Shown here: positions 26,823 to 36,334 of the stretch, piece after piece
Layout: each line of letters opens with the position of its first letter
Numbering within the stretch: position 1 is the first letter of the stretch
Origin: Meiothermus sp. CFH 77666
Lineage (GTDB): Bacteria > Deinococcota > Deinococci > Deinococcales > Thermaceae
Assembly (NCBI RefSeq): GCF_017497985.1
Contig: NZ_JAGDFV010000010.1
Location: forward strand, 46,938-110,937
Direction of reading: 5' to 3'
DNA length: 64,000 nucleotides
Position numbers and translations under genes: made by a program
The notes under the pieces: generated by a model
What the model was told of the DNA's origin: nothing
Databases searched by the model: none
The model's input: only the letters and a program-made list of their open reading frames with translations

Positions 26823-27509
26823 ATGATCCCTCTTCTCTTCTCCGATCCGGTAGGCGACGACTACGGCCTGGGCTATGCCTACCCGCGTACCGCCCTGTTT
26901 ACTGAGGCTGGCTTTGCCGACCTGACCGGCTTTGAAGCCCTTCGCAAGGGGGAACAGGTGGTTTTACGGGTCAGGCTCCATCGCTATCCCAACCCTGGCA
27001 ACGCTCCCCATGGCTTTTCTCTGGCTACCATAGGCATATATGTCCACACCGAAGCGGGAGGCAACGAGGAACTCCCCGGTGCAGGCTTCAAAACCCCCCC
27101 AGGACAGGGTTGGAACTGGGCCTACCTGCTCACCGGTTGGAAAGCCGAAGAATACCGTCCAGATGGAACCGTGCAGGCGGTATCGGTTGCCAGGAATGGC
27201 GATTGGCTCGAGCTCTCCCCTAGTCTGCCTCCGGGGGATTATGGCTACTACGTAGCAGTAGGGCTCTACGACCCCTTCACCCCCTGGCACTTTCGCCCGG
27301 TACGCCCCGGCGGTGGCACATGGACGATTGATGGCCCGGCAGGCGCGCCCGCTGCGGTGGATGTACTTTCGCAAAGCCAGATCCAGGCTTATCAAAGTAG
27401 CCTCTTACCGCCCGTGCATGCTATCCAGAACCGTATTCCCTGGGCCATTCTGAGCGCTGCTCTGGGTGTGCTTTTTATTTTGCTGGCCTTTCGCTTCCCA
27501 CGAAGATGA
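26823..27509 (+). CDS. Glucodextranase C-terminal/DOMON-like protein with C-terminal membrane anchor
   Basis: A 228-residue protein. Residues 1-200 resemble the glucodextranase C-terminal (DOMON-like) domain: it begins FSDPVGDDYGLGYAYP and DLTGFEALRKGEQVVLRVRL, the opening of that family, and ends in beta-rich sequence. Residues ~205-223 form one membrane helix (WAILSAALGVLFILLAF) with a basic end (RFPRR), so it is tail-anchored. No classical signal peptide lies at the N-terminus, which is odd for a domain normally outside the cell. It may bind carbohydrate or a haem-like ligand; the role is unknown. Confidence 0.6.
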   Translation: MIPLLFSDPVGDDYGLGYAYPRTALFTEAGFADLTGFEALRKGEQVVLRVRLHRYPNPGNAPHGFSLATIGIYVHTEAGGNEELPGAGFKTPPGQGWNWAYLLTGWKAEEYRPDGTVQAVSVARNGDWLELSPSLPPGDYGYYVAVGLYDPFTPWHFRPVRPGGGTWTIDGPAGAPAAVDVLSQSQIQAYQSSLLPPVHAIQNRIPWAILSAALGVLFILLAFRFPRR

Positions 27510-27743
27510 GGCCAGGGTCAGGGGGTCAATGGTCTAGAGCCGATGGTCGAGTGTCTGTGGTCGATAGTCCATTGCCGATAGCCAGCATCTCTGTCGCACC
27601 TCCACCAAAACAGCACACGATGAGGGCGTGGCTTGCACAATGGCAAAGCCGCTTCACAAATGCCCCCAAAGAGCAGTCAGTACAGCCTCATCACGAAAAC
27701 CATAGCCCTTACCCAGACATCCCAAAGAGGTGTACCCTGAGCT
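27510..27743. repeat. Intergenic stretch with degenerate GATAGTCCATTG-type short repeats
   Basis: Within 27525-27590 the words GGTCAATGGTC, CGATGGTCGAG, GTCGATAGTCCATTGCCGATAG recur in imperfect tandem. The same vocabulary occurs near 30125-30185 and 46240-46310. They do not encode anything obvious. No other feature is seen in this gap. Confidence 0.4.
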
Positions 27744-28112
27744 ATGCGCGACCTCCTGCTGCGCTTGGTGCTCAATACCCTGGCTTTGTGGATCGTGACC
27801 CAGCTCTACGGTGGCATCTATTTTGCCAGAGGCAGTGGTCTGGGCGATTATCTGCTGTCTGGGCTGATTTTTGGCCTGGCCAATGCCCTGCTTAAGCCCG
27901 TGCTGTTGCTGCTTACCCTGCCATTCAACATTCTGACCCTGGGGTTATTTACCCTGGTCGTCAACGCCGTGATTTTGTCAATCGTGGCCAGTCTAACCCC
28001 CCTGGATGTGCGAGGGTTTGGCGGCGCTTTGATTGGAGCCCTCCTGCTCTCAGTTATCAGCTTTGGGCTCAACCTGCTCATTGGGCCTTCAGAGGGGCAC
28101 AGGGCAAGGTGA
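27744..28112 (+). CDS. YvlD/phage-holin-superfamily-IV membrane protein
   Basis: A 122-residue protein with four hydrophobic helices (about 3-23, 30-55, 60-85 and 92-115). The sequence NALLKPVLLLLTLPFNILTLGLFTLVVNA is the conserved core of the YvlD/DUF360 family, often annotated as phage holin family 4 though most members are chromosomal and unlinked to phages. Nothing else phage-like is near. A role in envelope stress is proposed for Bacillus YvlD; here it is unknown. Confidence 0.8.
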   Translation: MRDLLLRLVLNTLALWIVTQLYGGIYFARGSGLGDYLLSGLIFGLANALLKPVLLLLTLPFNILTLGLFTLVVNAVILSIVASLTPLDVRGFGGALIGALLLSVISFGLNLLIGPSEGHRAR

Positions 28113-28166
28113 GCTGGAAGCGCAAAAAAGGAGGCTGGGCCTTTGCTTGGCTTTCACTCCAACACC

Positions 28167-28604
28167 TCAGCGTGAGCCGGTGATGTAGCTTTCCAACTCG
28201 GCAATCATGAACTCCTGCTGGGTCATGATGGCTTTCACCACGTCGCCAATGGAAATAACACCAACTAGCCTACCGTCCTCTATCACCGGTAGATGGCGTA
28301 CCCGGTTGCCGGTCATCAGGTTCATACAATCGGCTACGGTGGCATCGGGCGTAATGGTGATGAGGTCGTCGGTCATGACCTCACCCACCAGGGTATCTTT
28401 GGAAATGCGACCCATCAGAACAATCTTGCGGGCGTAATCGCGCTCGGAGAAGATACCTACCAGTTGGTTGCCGTTCATCACCATGAGGGCTCCCACGTCG
28501 TAAGCAGCCATGCGCTCGAGCGCCTCAAAAACCGTAGCGTCCGCCGAAATCGCATGAACCATACTGCCCTTGGCCTGGAGCAATTGCCGTACCGTGCTGG
28601 TCAT
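28167..28604 (-). CDS. Stand-alone pair of CBS domains
   Basis: A 145-residue protein made only of two CBS domains: first ~8-63 (VFEALERMAAYDVGALMVM, VGIFSERDYARKIVL), second ~72-130 (VGEVMTDDLITITPDATVADCMNLMTGNRVRHLPVI, LVGVISIGDVVKAIM). Such Bateman modules bind adenosine nucleotides and act as free regulators. The start at ATG 28604 has GGGAGGTG upstream; an in-frame extension is not needed. The partner is unknown; no IMP dehydrogenase or channel adjoins. Confidence 0.9.
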   Translation of the reverse strand: MTSTVRQLLQAKGSMVHAISADATVFEALERMAAYDVGALMVMNGNQLVGIFSERDYARKIVLMGRISKDTLVGEVMTDDLITITPDATVADCMNLMTGNRVRHLPVIEDGRLVGVISIGDVVKAIMTQQEFMIAELESYITGSR

Positions 28605-28748
28605 CCCACACCTCCCAAAAGCTGTTTTTACAGACTGGGCCTCGAGGCCCAAGTCGGGTTCAGCAGGGCAAAAACCACCCTATCCGCCCTATCAGCTCTG
28701 AACGTACTGACTATTTTAGCTTGTTTAGCCCACAATCGAAATAGCCAC

Positions 28749-29957
28749 CTACGAATTCCCCCTCACCGCCCTATCCAGGTCGGGCTGGGCTTCGCGCACC
28801 GCCAGCGACAGGGTCAGGGCGGGTATCAGCAACAATCCCAGCACGCTCAAGCTCTCCAGCACCCCAAAGCGCTCGATGATGGGCCCCACCGCCCCGTAGA
28901 GCAGCCCGGCAAACCCCCAGGTGAAGCCCATCAAAAGCCCCGAGACCGTGGCCATCTGGCGCGGTTCATGCTCCTGGGCCATCGTGACCGCCACCGGCAC
29001 GCCCGCGTTCATCAGGGCGCCCGTAACGGCCAGCAAGGCCGCGTAAAACCAGTTTTCTGGGGGCACTACCAGCAAGGCGATGTAAAGGGGAATTGCAAAG
29101 AGCATGGTGCCCACCAGCACGTTGCGTCGCCCCAGCCGATCCGACAGGGTTCCGCCCAAAAAAGCGCCAACGGTAGCCGAAATGCTGTAGATAGAAAGCG
29201 TCAGGGCCACCTGAGCATCAGAAATGCCGCGCTGGGCAAACCAGAAGGGGATGGTGGTCGAGAAGCTCATAAACACAATGCTGCGGAGGGTCGAGACGGC
29301 CCACAAACGGGCCACATGTCCGCGAAACACCCGCTGCAAGTCCCTAAAAGACGAGGGTTTGGTTTGCAGTCGGGTGGGGGGAGCCTGGCGTAGCAGCAAA
29401 AAAGCAGGCACCAGGGCCAGGGGAATGAACCAGGCCAGGGTTTGCAATCCCCCCTGGTTTACTGCGGTGAGCGAGACGATGGGGCCCAGCGAGAGGCCCA
29501 CGTAGCCCCCCGTGCCAAAGAAGCTCATCCAGAAGCCGCGCCGGGCCGGGTCGGCATACTGCCCCACCAGGGCGGCCCCCGCCGAGTGAAACAGCGCCGA
29601 ACCCAGCCCCGACAAAGCCAGTACCACCCCCGCCACCCAGAGGTTGGGGAAAAACCCCAGCAGGCCACCCCCCAAAGCCATCAACAGCGGTCCCATTGCA
29701 GCCAAAACGCGGCGATCATACCGGTCAGCCACCAGCCCGGCCAGCGGTTGCAGTAAGCTGCCGGTGAGGGATTGCAAGGCCACCAAGAGCGAAACCGCCC
29801 CGTAGCTCACGCCAAAAGCCGTCTGGAGTTTGGGTAGCAAGGGGGTCAGAAATGCACCGAATAAGTCGTTGGTGGCGTGAAGCCAGGAGAGCAAGAAGGG
29901 CAGCACCCCAAGAGCATACGCTGACCGGCGGGTCAGGAAAAGCGACCTGAGAATCAA
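28749..29957 (-). CDS. MFS transporter, fosmidomycin-resistance (Fsr)-like
   Basis: A 402-residue carrier with about twelve membrane helices. The N-terminal LHATNDLFGAFLTPLLPKLQTAFG and the loop LVADRYDRR match the Fsr group of MFS drug exporters; the mid-loop GTLSDRLGRRNVL is the repeat of the MFS signature. The best start is TTG 29957, which has GGAGG only three bases upstream, so the exact N-terminus is doubtful by a few residues. The substrate is unknown. Confidence 0.82.
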   Translation of the reverse strand: MILRSLFLTRRSAYALGVLPFLLSWLHATNDLFGAFLTPLLPKLQTAFGVSYGAVSLLVALQSLTGSLLQPLAGLVADRYDRRVLAAMGPLLMALGGGLLGFFPNLWVAGVVLALSGLGSALFHSAGAALVGQYADPARRGFWMSFFGTGGYVGLSLGPIVSLTAVNQGGLQTLAWFIPLALVPAFLLLRQAPPTRLQTKPSSFRDLQRVFRGHVARLWAVSTLRSIVFMSFSTTIPFWFAQRGISDAQVALTLSIYSISATVGAFLGGTLSDRLGRRNVLVGTMLFAIPLYIALLVVPPENWFYAALLAVTGALMNAGVPVAVTMAQEHEPRQMATVSGLLMGFTWGFAGLLYGAVGPIIERFGVLESLSVLGLLLIPALTLSLAVREAQPDLDRAVRGNS

Positions 29958-30187
29958 AGACCTCCAGGTGTATTGTCACGGGTCGGAAGTCCCAGGTCTC
30001 AGGTGGAAAGTCTGCCCAGGGGCTGAGCTCCGTAAGTTGCAACAAGTGTCGAGCTGCTCGTTTCGCTATGTGGCGGGTTGGGCCTACAGCAAATTTGCTT
30101 ATGGGTTATAGATCACATCATCTGCTTGGAGCTTTGTGCTTTCGGCTTTTGGCTATCGTCCATTGACCATGAGCTATCGACCTGTTT
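29958..30187. repeat. Intergenic region with GATAGC/CCATTGACC-type repeat words
   Basis: The part 30140-30185 (GGCTATCGTCCATTGACC, then ATGAGCTATCGACC) is in reverse complement close to words in 27530-27590. The rest of the gap shows nothing. Confidence 0.35.
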
Positions 30188-31072
30188 TCAAGTTGCCTGT
30201 CTCAGATTGTCCAGCACCTCCCAGTCACCCGGCTCCACCCCGTACAGCAGGGCCAGATAGTAGCTGGCCCAGGCCATGCGGTACCAGTAGCAAAGGGCTT
30301 TGGCCAGGGTGCCTTCGGCTTCGGGCTCGGGGAGTTCGATCAGGGTATCTACGCGGTTTTCCAAAATTTCCTGGGCGTAGCGCTTGCGCTCGTCGTCGCC
30401 TACCAGCACCGCAGCAATGGGGTCGCCTTGCTCGTGACGGGCCTCGAGGCCTGTCACAAAGAACTCCAGCGCCGAGGGGGGAGGGGTAAAAGAGAGGCTC
30501 TTACCAATACGGCCAAAGATTTGTTGCAGGGCCTGGCCCAGGCCCGGATAGTGCTCGGGAACCACCCACATGGGGGTACGCTCCAGCAGCGAGTAGGCCA
30601 GAAACTTGGCCGGGTTTTTGCTCAGGCCCACCTCGGGGCGCAGCCGCTCACGCTCCAGGAGCAACGCCTGGTCTATGCGGGCCATCTCAGCTTGCTGACC
30701 CGTGGCCAGCAACAAAAAACGCAAATAGCGGTAGGTGGAAAGGGGGTGAGCCAGCACCTCCACCTCAACGTTTTCTCTAAAACCCAGCCGAACAATTTCC
30801 GCGCCGCTCACCGAAGCATAGAGTCCGGCTCCGGCAGCGCCGCCGAAATCGTAGCCTCCCTCGAGCACAAACTGTGTACCGGTAGCGGTAAGCTCCTGGG
30901 CAAAGTCACGGGCAAGCTGCGCCGCCCACCACCCCTCCCCAAACCCCACCACCCCATAAGGCGGCGCGTAGCGAGCCTGGGGCACCGGCCCGCTGCCCAC
31001 CAAATCGCGCAAATCGAAGGCCAGGCCCAGGCGGTCGGCCAGGTAGGTTTCCTGTGAGTCGAGGTCGCGCAT
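30188..31072 (-). CDS. Phosphoglucose/phosphomannose-isomerase-like SIS protein
   Basis: A 294-residue protein. The C-terminal half resembles the bacterial bifunctional phosphoglucose/phosphomannose isomerase C-domain: FVTGLEARHEQGDPIAAVL, AKALCYWYRMAWASYYLALLYGVEPGDWEVLDNL is its usual ending. The N-terminal SIS half is weak: YGVVGFGEGWWAAQLARDF replaces the usual G-x-G-x-S phosphate loop, so activity is uncertain. Leaderless box TAAACT lies seven bases before ATG 31072. Neighbouring MFS genes point in other directions, so it is a single-gene unit. Confidence 0.65.
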   Translation of the reverse strand: MRDLDSQETYLADRLGLAFDLRDLVGSGPVPQARYAPPYGVVGFGEGWWAAQLARDFAQELTATGTQFVLEGGYDFGGAAGAGLYASVSGAEIVRLGFRENVEVEVLAHPLSTYRYLRFLLLATGQQAEMARIDQALLLERERLRPEVGLSKNPAKFLAYSLLERTPMWVVPEHYPGLGQALQQIFGRIGKSLSFTPPPSALEFFVTGLEARHEQGDPIAAVLVGDDERKRYAQEILENRVDTLIELPEPEAEGTLAKALCYWYRMAWASYYLALLYGVEPGDWEVLDNLRQAT

Positions 31073-31079
31073 TCATCCC

Positions 31080-31085
31080 AGTTTA
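31080..31085 (-). promoter_or_regulatory. Leaderless -10 box of the isomerase-like gene
   Basis: TAAACT on the minus strand, seven bases before ATG 31072. Confidence 0.5.
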
Positions 31086-31235
31086 CTGGCCTGCCAGCCC
31101 CCAAAAGAGTCTTTAGGGCTTGACCAGCCGGTTCCAACCGATCCGCGCCTTTACAACCCTCGTACCGCACAGGTGGCCTGCATGTGGTTTCAGGATTTCG
31201 CGCCTGATGAGTAAATACGGTAGCCTAAGCCTCGC

Positions 31236-32420
31236 ATGTCGCCCTGGTCTGTCCTCACCGCCGCCATGACTGCCGGAACTGCCGTTTCGCTTATCGGGCA
31301 GGCCTACCCCACGCTGGCCCCTTTTATCCGTGCCGATCTGGGGCTTTCCCTGGCAGCAGTGGGCCTGCTCAATACCTTTATCTACATCGGCACCATGCTG
31401 GGCTCGCTGCCTTCGGGCTGGCTCACCGACAAGCTCGGCAGCCGCACGGTAATGATTGTCGGAACCCTCGCAGGAGCGAGCTTGGCGGTTGCCATTGCGC
31501 TACTGGCCCAATCCCAGTGGATGTTTATTCCGCTTTTGTTCCTGGTTGGGTTGGTGGTCGCCTCGGCCACCCCGGCGGGCGCACAGGCAGTCGCCCAATC
31601 GTTTCCACCCGAACGGCGCGGGCTGGTGATTGGGTTGCGCCAGATGGCGGTTCCCCTGGGGGGTGCACTGGCAGCGGCCATTCTGCCCGCCGTGGCCCAT
31701 TTCGCTGGCTGGCGCTGGGCTTCGGTGGTTGCAGCCCTCATCGCGGTAGTGGCGGCCCTGGTAGCAGCCCGGCTCTACTACGAAAGCCTACCCTCCAAAG
31801 CCGCGCCCAGGGGTGCCCATCCAGCGCTCACCCAGGTGCTACGCGAACGCAACATCCTGCTGGCAGCCATCGCGGGGGTCACCTTGCCCACCGGGCAGTT
31901 TGTGATGATCACCTACCTGATTCTGTTCCTCAAAGAGCGGTATGGGGTTCCCGAACTCACCGGAGCCGCCCTCCTGACCGCAGCCCAGTTTGCCGGGGCT
32001 TTTAGCCGGGTGTTCTGGTCGTGGTTATCGGACCAAATGGGCGGACAGCGCAAGCCCTTGTTGGTGATGATGGTGGGGCTGGCCGGGTTAAGCGCGCTGG
32101 TGCTGGCCTGGCTTCCATCCGGCACACCCCTGTTGCTCAAGGCTTTGATCGTGGTGCTGTACGGAGCCACCGCCCTGGGCTGGCAAGGACTGCATTTTTC
32201 ACTCTTGACCGAACTCTCTCCCCCTGGCTGGGAAGGCCGGGTAGTAGGGTTCGGCCTGCTTTTTACTTCGATTGGCATCGCCTCTGCACCCCCCCTGTTT
32301 GGCTTGCTGGTAGATTTCAGCAACAACTACGCCCTGGGCTGGATTGCCCAGGCAGCCGTTTTTGGGATTGGGGCTTTGTTGCTCTCCAACGTCGTAGAGC
32401 GGCCCCGCAACCAGGTTTAG
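31236..32420 (+). CDS. MFS transporter
   Basis: A 394-residue protein with twelve predicted membrane helices. The MFS loop signature is GWLTDKLGSRTVM (residues ~62-74), with GLVIGLRQMAVPLGGALAAAILP in helix 5, which recalls the antiporter motif, and SWLSDQMGGQRKPLLV as the second-half repeat. A TAGCCT box lies nine bases before ATG 31236. The substrate cannot be told from sequence or neighbours. Confidence 0.85.
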   Translation: MSPWSVLTAAMTAGTAVSLIGQAYPTLAPFIRADLGLSLAAVGLLNTFIYIGTMLGSLPSGWLTDKLGSRTVMIVGTLAGASLAVAIALLAQSQWMFIPLLFLVGLVVASATPAGAQAVAQSFPPERRGLVIGLRQMAVPLGGALAAAILPAVAHFAGWRWASVVAALIAVVAALVAARLYYESLPSKAAPRGAHPALTQVLRERNILLAAIAGVTLPTGQFVMITYLILFLKERYGVPELTGAALLTAAQFAGAFSRVFWSWLSDQMGGQRKPLLVMMVGLAGLSALVLAWLPSGTPLLLKALIVVLYGATALGWQGLHFSLLTELSPPGWEGRVVGFGLLFTSIGIASAPPLFGLLVDFSNNYALGWIAQAAVFGIGALLLSNVVERPRNQV

Positions 32421-32615
32421 AAGAGGTCGCGGAAAGCACCTGACAGTGCTCACCCTGGCTTCAGCCGAATACTCGTTGTTCAGCAATGCACGAGATGGGA
32501 GTGGTTGACAGTAGGTAGGTTACGGATTTCAAACGCCTTGCCCTACCCTCTAACCCCTGTCCCCTACTCCACCGTGCCCACGATATGCAAAAGGCTCAGA
32601 AAAAATGGTCTAAAT
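32421..32615. other. Spacer after dnaJ, no dafA gene
   Basis: In Thermus thermophilus dnaJ is followed by dafA and clpB. The 195 bases here hold no reading frame resembling DafA on the minus strand, and the next gene to the left is the convergent MFS gene. Confidence 0.6.
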
Positions 32616-33488
32616 CTACCGAACCTTCAGCAACTCGGCCAGTTGAGCGTACAAGCGCTCTTCTTCGGGGCTTGGACTGGTCGGAATGGTGATGCGAATT
32701 TCGGCGTACTGGTCTCCCCGGCTCTTGTCCTTGCGGGGCCAGCCCTTACCCGCCAGGCGCAGCTTACGCCCAGCCTGGGTACGTTTGGGAATGGTCATTT
32801 CGACGGGGCCATCGAGGGTTTGCACCCGCACCTTGCCGCCCACCACGGCAATGGGCGCGGGCACCTCCACCACGGTGTGGAGGTCGTCGCCTTCCAAGCG
32901 CATCTCGGGCCGGGATTGCAGCCTGATGTGCAGGTACAGGTCGCCCCCGGCGCGGCCCTTTCCGGCCAGGCGAATTTTCTGGCCCTCCCGCACCCCCGGC
33001 GGAATCCGCACGGTAATACGCTCGGGGCCAATAGAGATGGTTTTTTCGCCACCCCGGTAGGCTTCCTCCAGGGCCAGGGGGAGTTCGGCTTCCAGATCGC
33101 CTGCTACCCGGCCTGGCACCGCCTCGAATAAGTCGCCAAACCCTCCGAAACCACCCCGACCCCCCAGGTTGCCGAAGAGTTGTTGGAAGAAGTCTGAAAA
33201 ATCGCCCACATTGCCGCTAAAACCACCGAACCCACCCTGCCCCGGTGGGGGGCCCTGCCAGTGTCCGCTTCCGGCTGCCGAGCCGTAGGTATCGTAGAAC
33301 CTGCGCTTTTCCGGGTCGGACAAAACCGTGTAGGCTTCGTTGATTTCTTTGAACTTGTCCTCGGCCCCCGGCTCTTTGCTAACGTCGGGGTGGTACTTGC
33401 GGGCCAGCTTCTTGAACGCCTTCTTGATTTCGTCCTCAGAGGCGTTTTTAGAGACCCCGAGAATTTTGTAATAGTCCTTGTAGGCCAT
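32616..33488 (-). CDS. dnaJ: Chaperone DnaJ lacking the zinc-finger domain (Thermus type)
   Basis: A 290-residue Hsp40. Residues 1-70 are the J domain with the HPD tripeptide at 33-35; then a Gly/Phe-rich linker (~75-125, with GGFGGFSGN and [11 protein letters not shown]); then the two C-terminal substrate-binding beta domains. The cysteine-rich zinc region of classical DnaJ is missing, as in Thermus DnaJ and CbpA. It stimulates DnaK ATPase. It is third in the operon, 36 bases after grpE. Confidence 0.95.
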   Translation of the reverse strand: MAYKDYYKILGVSKNASEDEIKKAFKKLARKYHPDVSKEPGAEDKFKEINEAYTVLSDPEKRRFYDTYGSAAGSGHWQGPPPGQGGFGGFSGNVGDFSDFFQQLFGNLGGRGGFGGFGDLFEAVPGRVAGDLEAELPLALEEAYRGGEKTISIGPERITVRIPPGVREGQKIRLAGKGRAGGDLYLHIRLQSRPEMRLEGDDLHTVVEVPAPIAVVGGKVRVQTLDGPVEMTIPKRTQAGRKLRLAGKGWPRKDKSRGDQYAEIRITIPTSPSPEEERLYAQLAELLKVR

Positions 33489-33524
33489 AGCTAGCTGAGA
33501 GCCGAGCCCAGAGGGCAGAGGGTC

Positions 33525-34082
33525 TTAGTTCTTCTCGCTCTTTGCGCTCTGCTCGCTCTCTGCCTCCTTTACACCATTTCCTACTACCACCCGCGCGGGC
33601 CGCACCAGCAGGTCGCCATACCTGAAGCCCTGCTGATACACATGCATCACCTTGCCTTCATCGCCTTCGACTGCACCGATGGCCTCGTGGTAGCGTGGGT
33701 CAAAATCGGAACCCACCCCCGGCACACCCTCCACCCCCAGGCTTTTCAGGTTGCGGGTGAAGTTTTCCAGAACGGTCTTGACCCCGGGGATCAGGTCTTC
33801 TGGCTTAACGCTGGCAAAGCCCAGGGCCCGCTCGAGGTCGTCCAGCGTCCCCAGTAGCGAGCGCACCGCCTCGAATTTGCCATTGCGCTGGGCGGCTTCC
33901 AGCTCGTGAGCCATGCGCTTCTTGTAGTTTTCGAAGTCGGCATAAAGGCGCAGGAACTTGTTTTTGGAAGCCTCGAGCTCGGCCTTCAAAAACTCCACCT
34001 CGCCTTTAAGCTGATCCAGCTCGGAGGGTTCCACCGGTGTTGGCTCCACAGTGGATTCGGTTGTGTTTTTTTCGTTTTCCAT
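33525..34082 (-). CDS. grpE: Nucleotide exchange factor GrpE
   Basis: A 185-residue protein that releases ADP from DnaK. The N-terminal ~25 residues are acidic and Thr/Pro-rich, followed by a long coiled coil (LKGEVEFLKAELEASKNKF, then RLYADFENYKKRM), and the beta head with PRYHEAIGAVEGDEG. ATG 34082 is preceded by GAGGTT at six bases; a longer in-frame start 57 bases upstream would overlap the dnaK spacer and lacks a site. Middle gene of dnaK-grpE-dnaJ, 72 bases after dnaK. Confidence 0.96.
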   Translation of the reverse strand: MENEKNTTESTVEPTPVEPSELDQLKGEVEFLKAELEASKNKFLRLYADFENYKKRMAHELEAAQRNGKFEAVRSLLGTLDDLERALGFASVKPEDLIPGVKTVLENFTRNLKSLGVEGVPGVGSDFDPRYHEAIGAVEGDEGKVMHVYQQGFRYGDLLVRPARVVVGNGVKEAESEQSAKSEKN

Positions 34083-34154
34083 CGTCAAACCTCGGCAGAA
34101 CCGGGGAAAACCAGGGCAGGAAATGCGAGCATTCCCCACCCTGCCTAAAGAACT

Positions 34155-36029
34155 TTAGTCGGCTGGTTTGTAGTCCGCATCAATCACATCGTCGGACTTC
34201 TGCGCACTGCTCTGGGCTCCACTTGCGCCGGCGCTCGAGGTCGCCCCCTGCTCGTAGGCCTGCAAGGCTGCCAGCAGTTCCTCGGTGGCGCTGCGCAAAT
34301 CGGCATCCGAACCATCGGTATCTACCAGGGTCTTGGCCTTGCTCACCGCAGCTTCCAGACGGCTCCTGGCCTCGGGGGTGCTTTGCTTTTCGTTCATCAC
34401 CCGCTCGGCCTGGATGCGGGCGGTGTCGAGGTTGTTCTTGAGGTCGGCGTGTTCCTTGCGCTTGCGGTCGGCCTCGGCGTTGGCCTCGGCTTCCTTCACC
34501 ATGCGCTCAATCTCCTGCTCGGAGAGGGTGGTGGTGTTCTGGATGGTAATGGAGGCTTCCTTGCCGGTGGATTTCTCCCTGGCGGTAGCGTGCAGGATGC
34601 CGTTGGCGTCAATATCGAAGGTGACCTCGATCTGGGGCGTCCCCGCAGGCATGGGCGGGATGCCATCCAGGCGGAAGCGGCCCAGGCTCTTGTTATCGGC
34701 AGCCATGGGGCGCTCTCCTTGTAGCACGTGAATCTCTACCGAGGGCTGGTTGTGTTCGGCAGTGGTGAAGATCTCCGACTTGCGGGTCGGTACGGTGGTG
34801 TTGCGCGGAATCAAGACCGTGCAAACCCCACCTTTGGTCTCCACCCCCAGCGAGAGCGGGGTTACGTCAAGCAGCACCACGTCTTCCACATGCCCGGTCA
34901 GCACCCCGGCCTGCACGGCAGCCCCCAGGGCCACCACCTCGTCGGGGTTCACGCTACGGTTAGGCTCTTTGCCCAGCATCTCCTTCACAATCTGCTGCAC
35001 CGCCGGGACGCGGGTCGAGCCCCCCACCAGGAGCACCTCGTCAATCTGGCTGGCATTCAAACCCGCATCGCGCAGGGCCTGCTCGACCGGGCCGCGAATC
35101 TTCTTGAGAAGGGGCTGAATGAGCTCTTCGAACTTGGCTCGGGTGAGCTTGCGCTCAAGGTGTAAGGGGGTTTTACTAACCGGATCCAGCCCAATGAAGG
35201 GCAGGCTGATGGTGGTCTCGGTGACCGCCGATAGCTCAATTTTGGCCTTCTCGGCGGCCTCAATCAGGCGTTGCAGAGCCTGCCGGTCGGCTTTCAGGTC
35301 TACCCCGCCGGACTCTTTCTTAAACTCCTCTACCAGCCAGTTTACAATGGCGTGGTCAAAGTCGGAGCCGCCCAGGTGGGTGTCACCGGCGGTGGACTTC
35401 ACCTCGAAGACCCCCTCGCCAATCTCGAGCACCGTCACGTCGAAAGTGCCCCCGCCCAGGTCAAAGACCAGCACGGTTTCGTGGCCCTTCTTGTCCAGAC
35501 CATAAGCCAGCGCGGCGGCAGTGGGCTCGTTGACGATACGCAAGACCTCGAGGCCCGCGATTTTCCCGGCGTTGGCCGTAGCTTCGCGCTGGGAGTTGTT
35601 GAAGTAGGCCGGTACGGTGATGACGGCCTTGGTAATCTTCTCACCCAGCTTCTTGCTAGCATCGTCTACCAGCTTGCGCAGCACCATGGCCGAGATTTCC
35701 TCAGGGGTGTAGAGCTTGCCCTGAATATCTACCCGCACCCCGCCATCGGGGCCCTTGACGACCTTGTAGGGCACGCGTTTGACCTCGTCCTGCACCTCAT
35801 CCCAGCTACGCCCGATAAAGCGCTTGATTTCGAATACGGTGCCCTCGGCGTTCAGCACAGCTTGCCGCCGCGCTACCCGGCCTACGAGCTGGTCGCTGCC
35901 CTTGTACGCCACCACACTGGGAGTGGTGCGCTCGCCTTCAGCGTTCTCCAGCACCACCGGGCTGCCCCCCTCCATGATGGCGATGACACTGTTGGTGGTT
36001 CCTAAGTCAATTCCTACGGCTTTTGCCAT
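34155..36029 (-). CDS. dnaK: Chaperone DnaK (Hsp70)
   Basis: A 624-residue Hsp70. All signatures are present: GIDLGTTNS near residue 7, [14 protein letters not shown] near 190, and [15 protein letters not shown] near 330; the substrate domain follows with the C-terminal lid rich in Ala and Ser and the end [17 protein letters not shown] is six bases before ATG 36029. The length is slightly above the usual ~610. First gene of the heat-shock operon, with a good vegetative-type promoter 43 bases upstream. Confidence 0.98.
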   Translation of the reverse strand: MAKAVGIDLGTTNSVIAIMEGGSPVVLENAEGERTTPSVVAYKGSDQLVGRVARRQAVLNAEGTVFEIKRFIGRSWDEVQDEVKRVPYKVVKGPDGGVRVDIQGKLYTPEEISAMVLRKLVDDASKKLGEKITKAVITVPAYFNNSQREATANAGKIAGLEVLRIVNEPTAAALAYGLDKKGHETVLVFDLGGGTFDVTVLEIGEGVFEVKSTAGDTHLGGSDFDHAIVNWLVEEFKKESGGVDLKADRQALQRLIEAAEKAKIELSAVTETTISLPFIGLDPVSKTPLHLERKLTRAKFEELIQPLLKKIRGPVEQALRDAGLNASQIDEVLLVGGSTRVPAVQQIVKEMLGKEPNRSVNPDEVVALGAAVQAGVLTGHVEDVVLLDVTPLSLGVETKGGVCTVLIPRNTTVPTRKSEIFTTAEHNQPSVEIHVLQGERPMAADNKSLGRFRLDGIPPMPAGTPQIEVTFDIDANGILHATAREKSTGKEASITIQNTTTLSEQEIERMVKEAEANAEADRKRKEHADLKNNLDTARIQAERVMNEKQSTPEARSRLEAAVSKAKTLVDTDGSDADLRSATEELLAALQAYEQGATSSAGASGAQSSAQKSDDVIDADYKPAD

Positions 36030-36071
36030 ATATCCTCCGCTGGCCGCACTAAGCACGGCTCACTGATCTAT

Positions 36072-36100
36072 AGGATAGCTTTTGTCAATCATATAGTCAA
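36072..36100 (-). promoter_or_regulatory. Promoter of the dnaK operon
   Basis: Minus strand: TTGACT (36095-36100), 17-base spacer, TATCCT (36072-36077). A second TTGACA lies inside the spacer (36083-36088). I looked for the CIRCE operator (TTAGCACTC-N9-GAGTGCTAA) and did not find it here or in the leader, although hrcA is encoded at 44562-45467. Confidence 0.7.
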
Positions 36101-36272
36101 TAGAGTTGAGTGTAGTTATATCAAGTTCTCGGCTTTTTCAGCCTGGGCCTGGCCATCTCGAGGCCAAGCATCACCATTGGGAATGCCGGTACAGATGTGT
36201 CCATTGTGGTTGGGTTACGCAGCTAGGCCACGACCTATGTCGAGCAGAAGCCGTAGCAAACGCCTTTTCGTT

Positions 36273-36315
36273 CCTCCCTTACGCTGTAGGGGAGGTTAGG
36301 TGGGGTTGCTGAGCA
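36273..36315 (+). repeat. REP-like element, copy A
   Basis: A short hairpin CCTCCC...GGGAGG (36273-36295) with core TTACGCTGTAG is followed by TTAGGTGGGGTTGCTGAGCA. The same layout occurs at 63647-63688 and, inverted, at 36335-36377. Confidence 0.65.
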
Positions 36316-36334
36316 GCGTCTTCGTGTAGTCGAG

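Noticed and set aside
36030..36110. CIRCE-like sequence in CCGTGCTTAGTGCGG
   Set aside because: Only one half resembles CIRCE (about six of nine bases), and the other half at the right spacing is absent.
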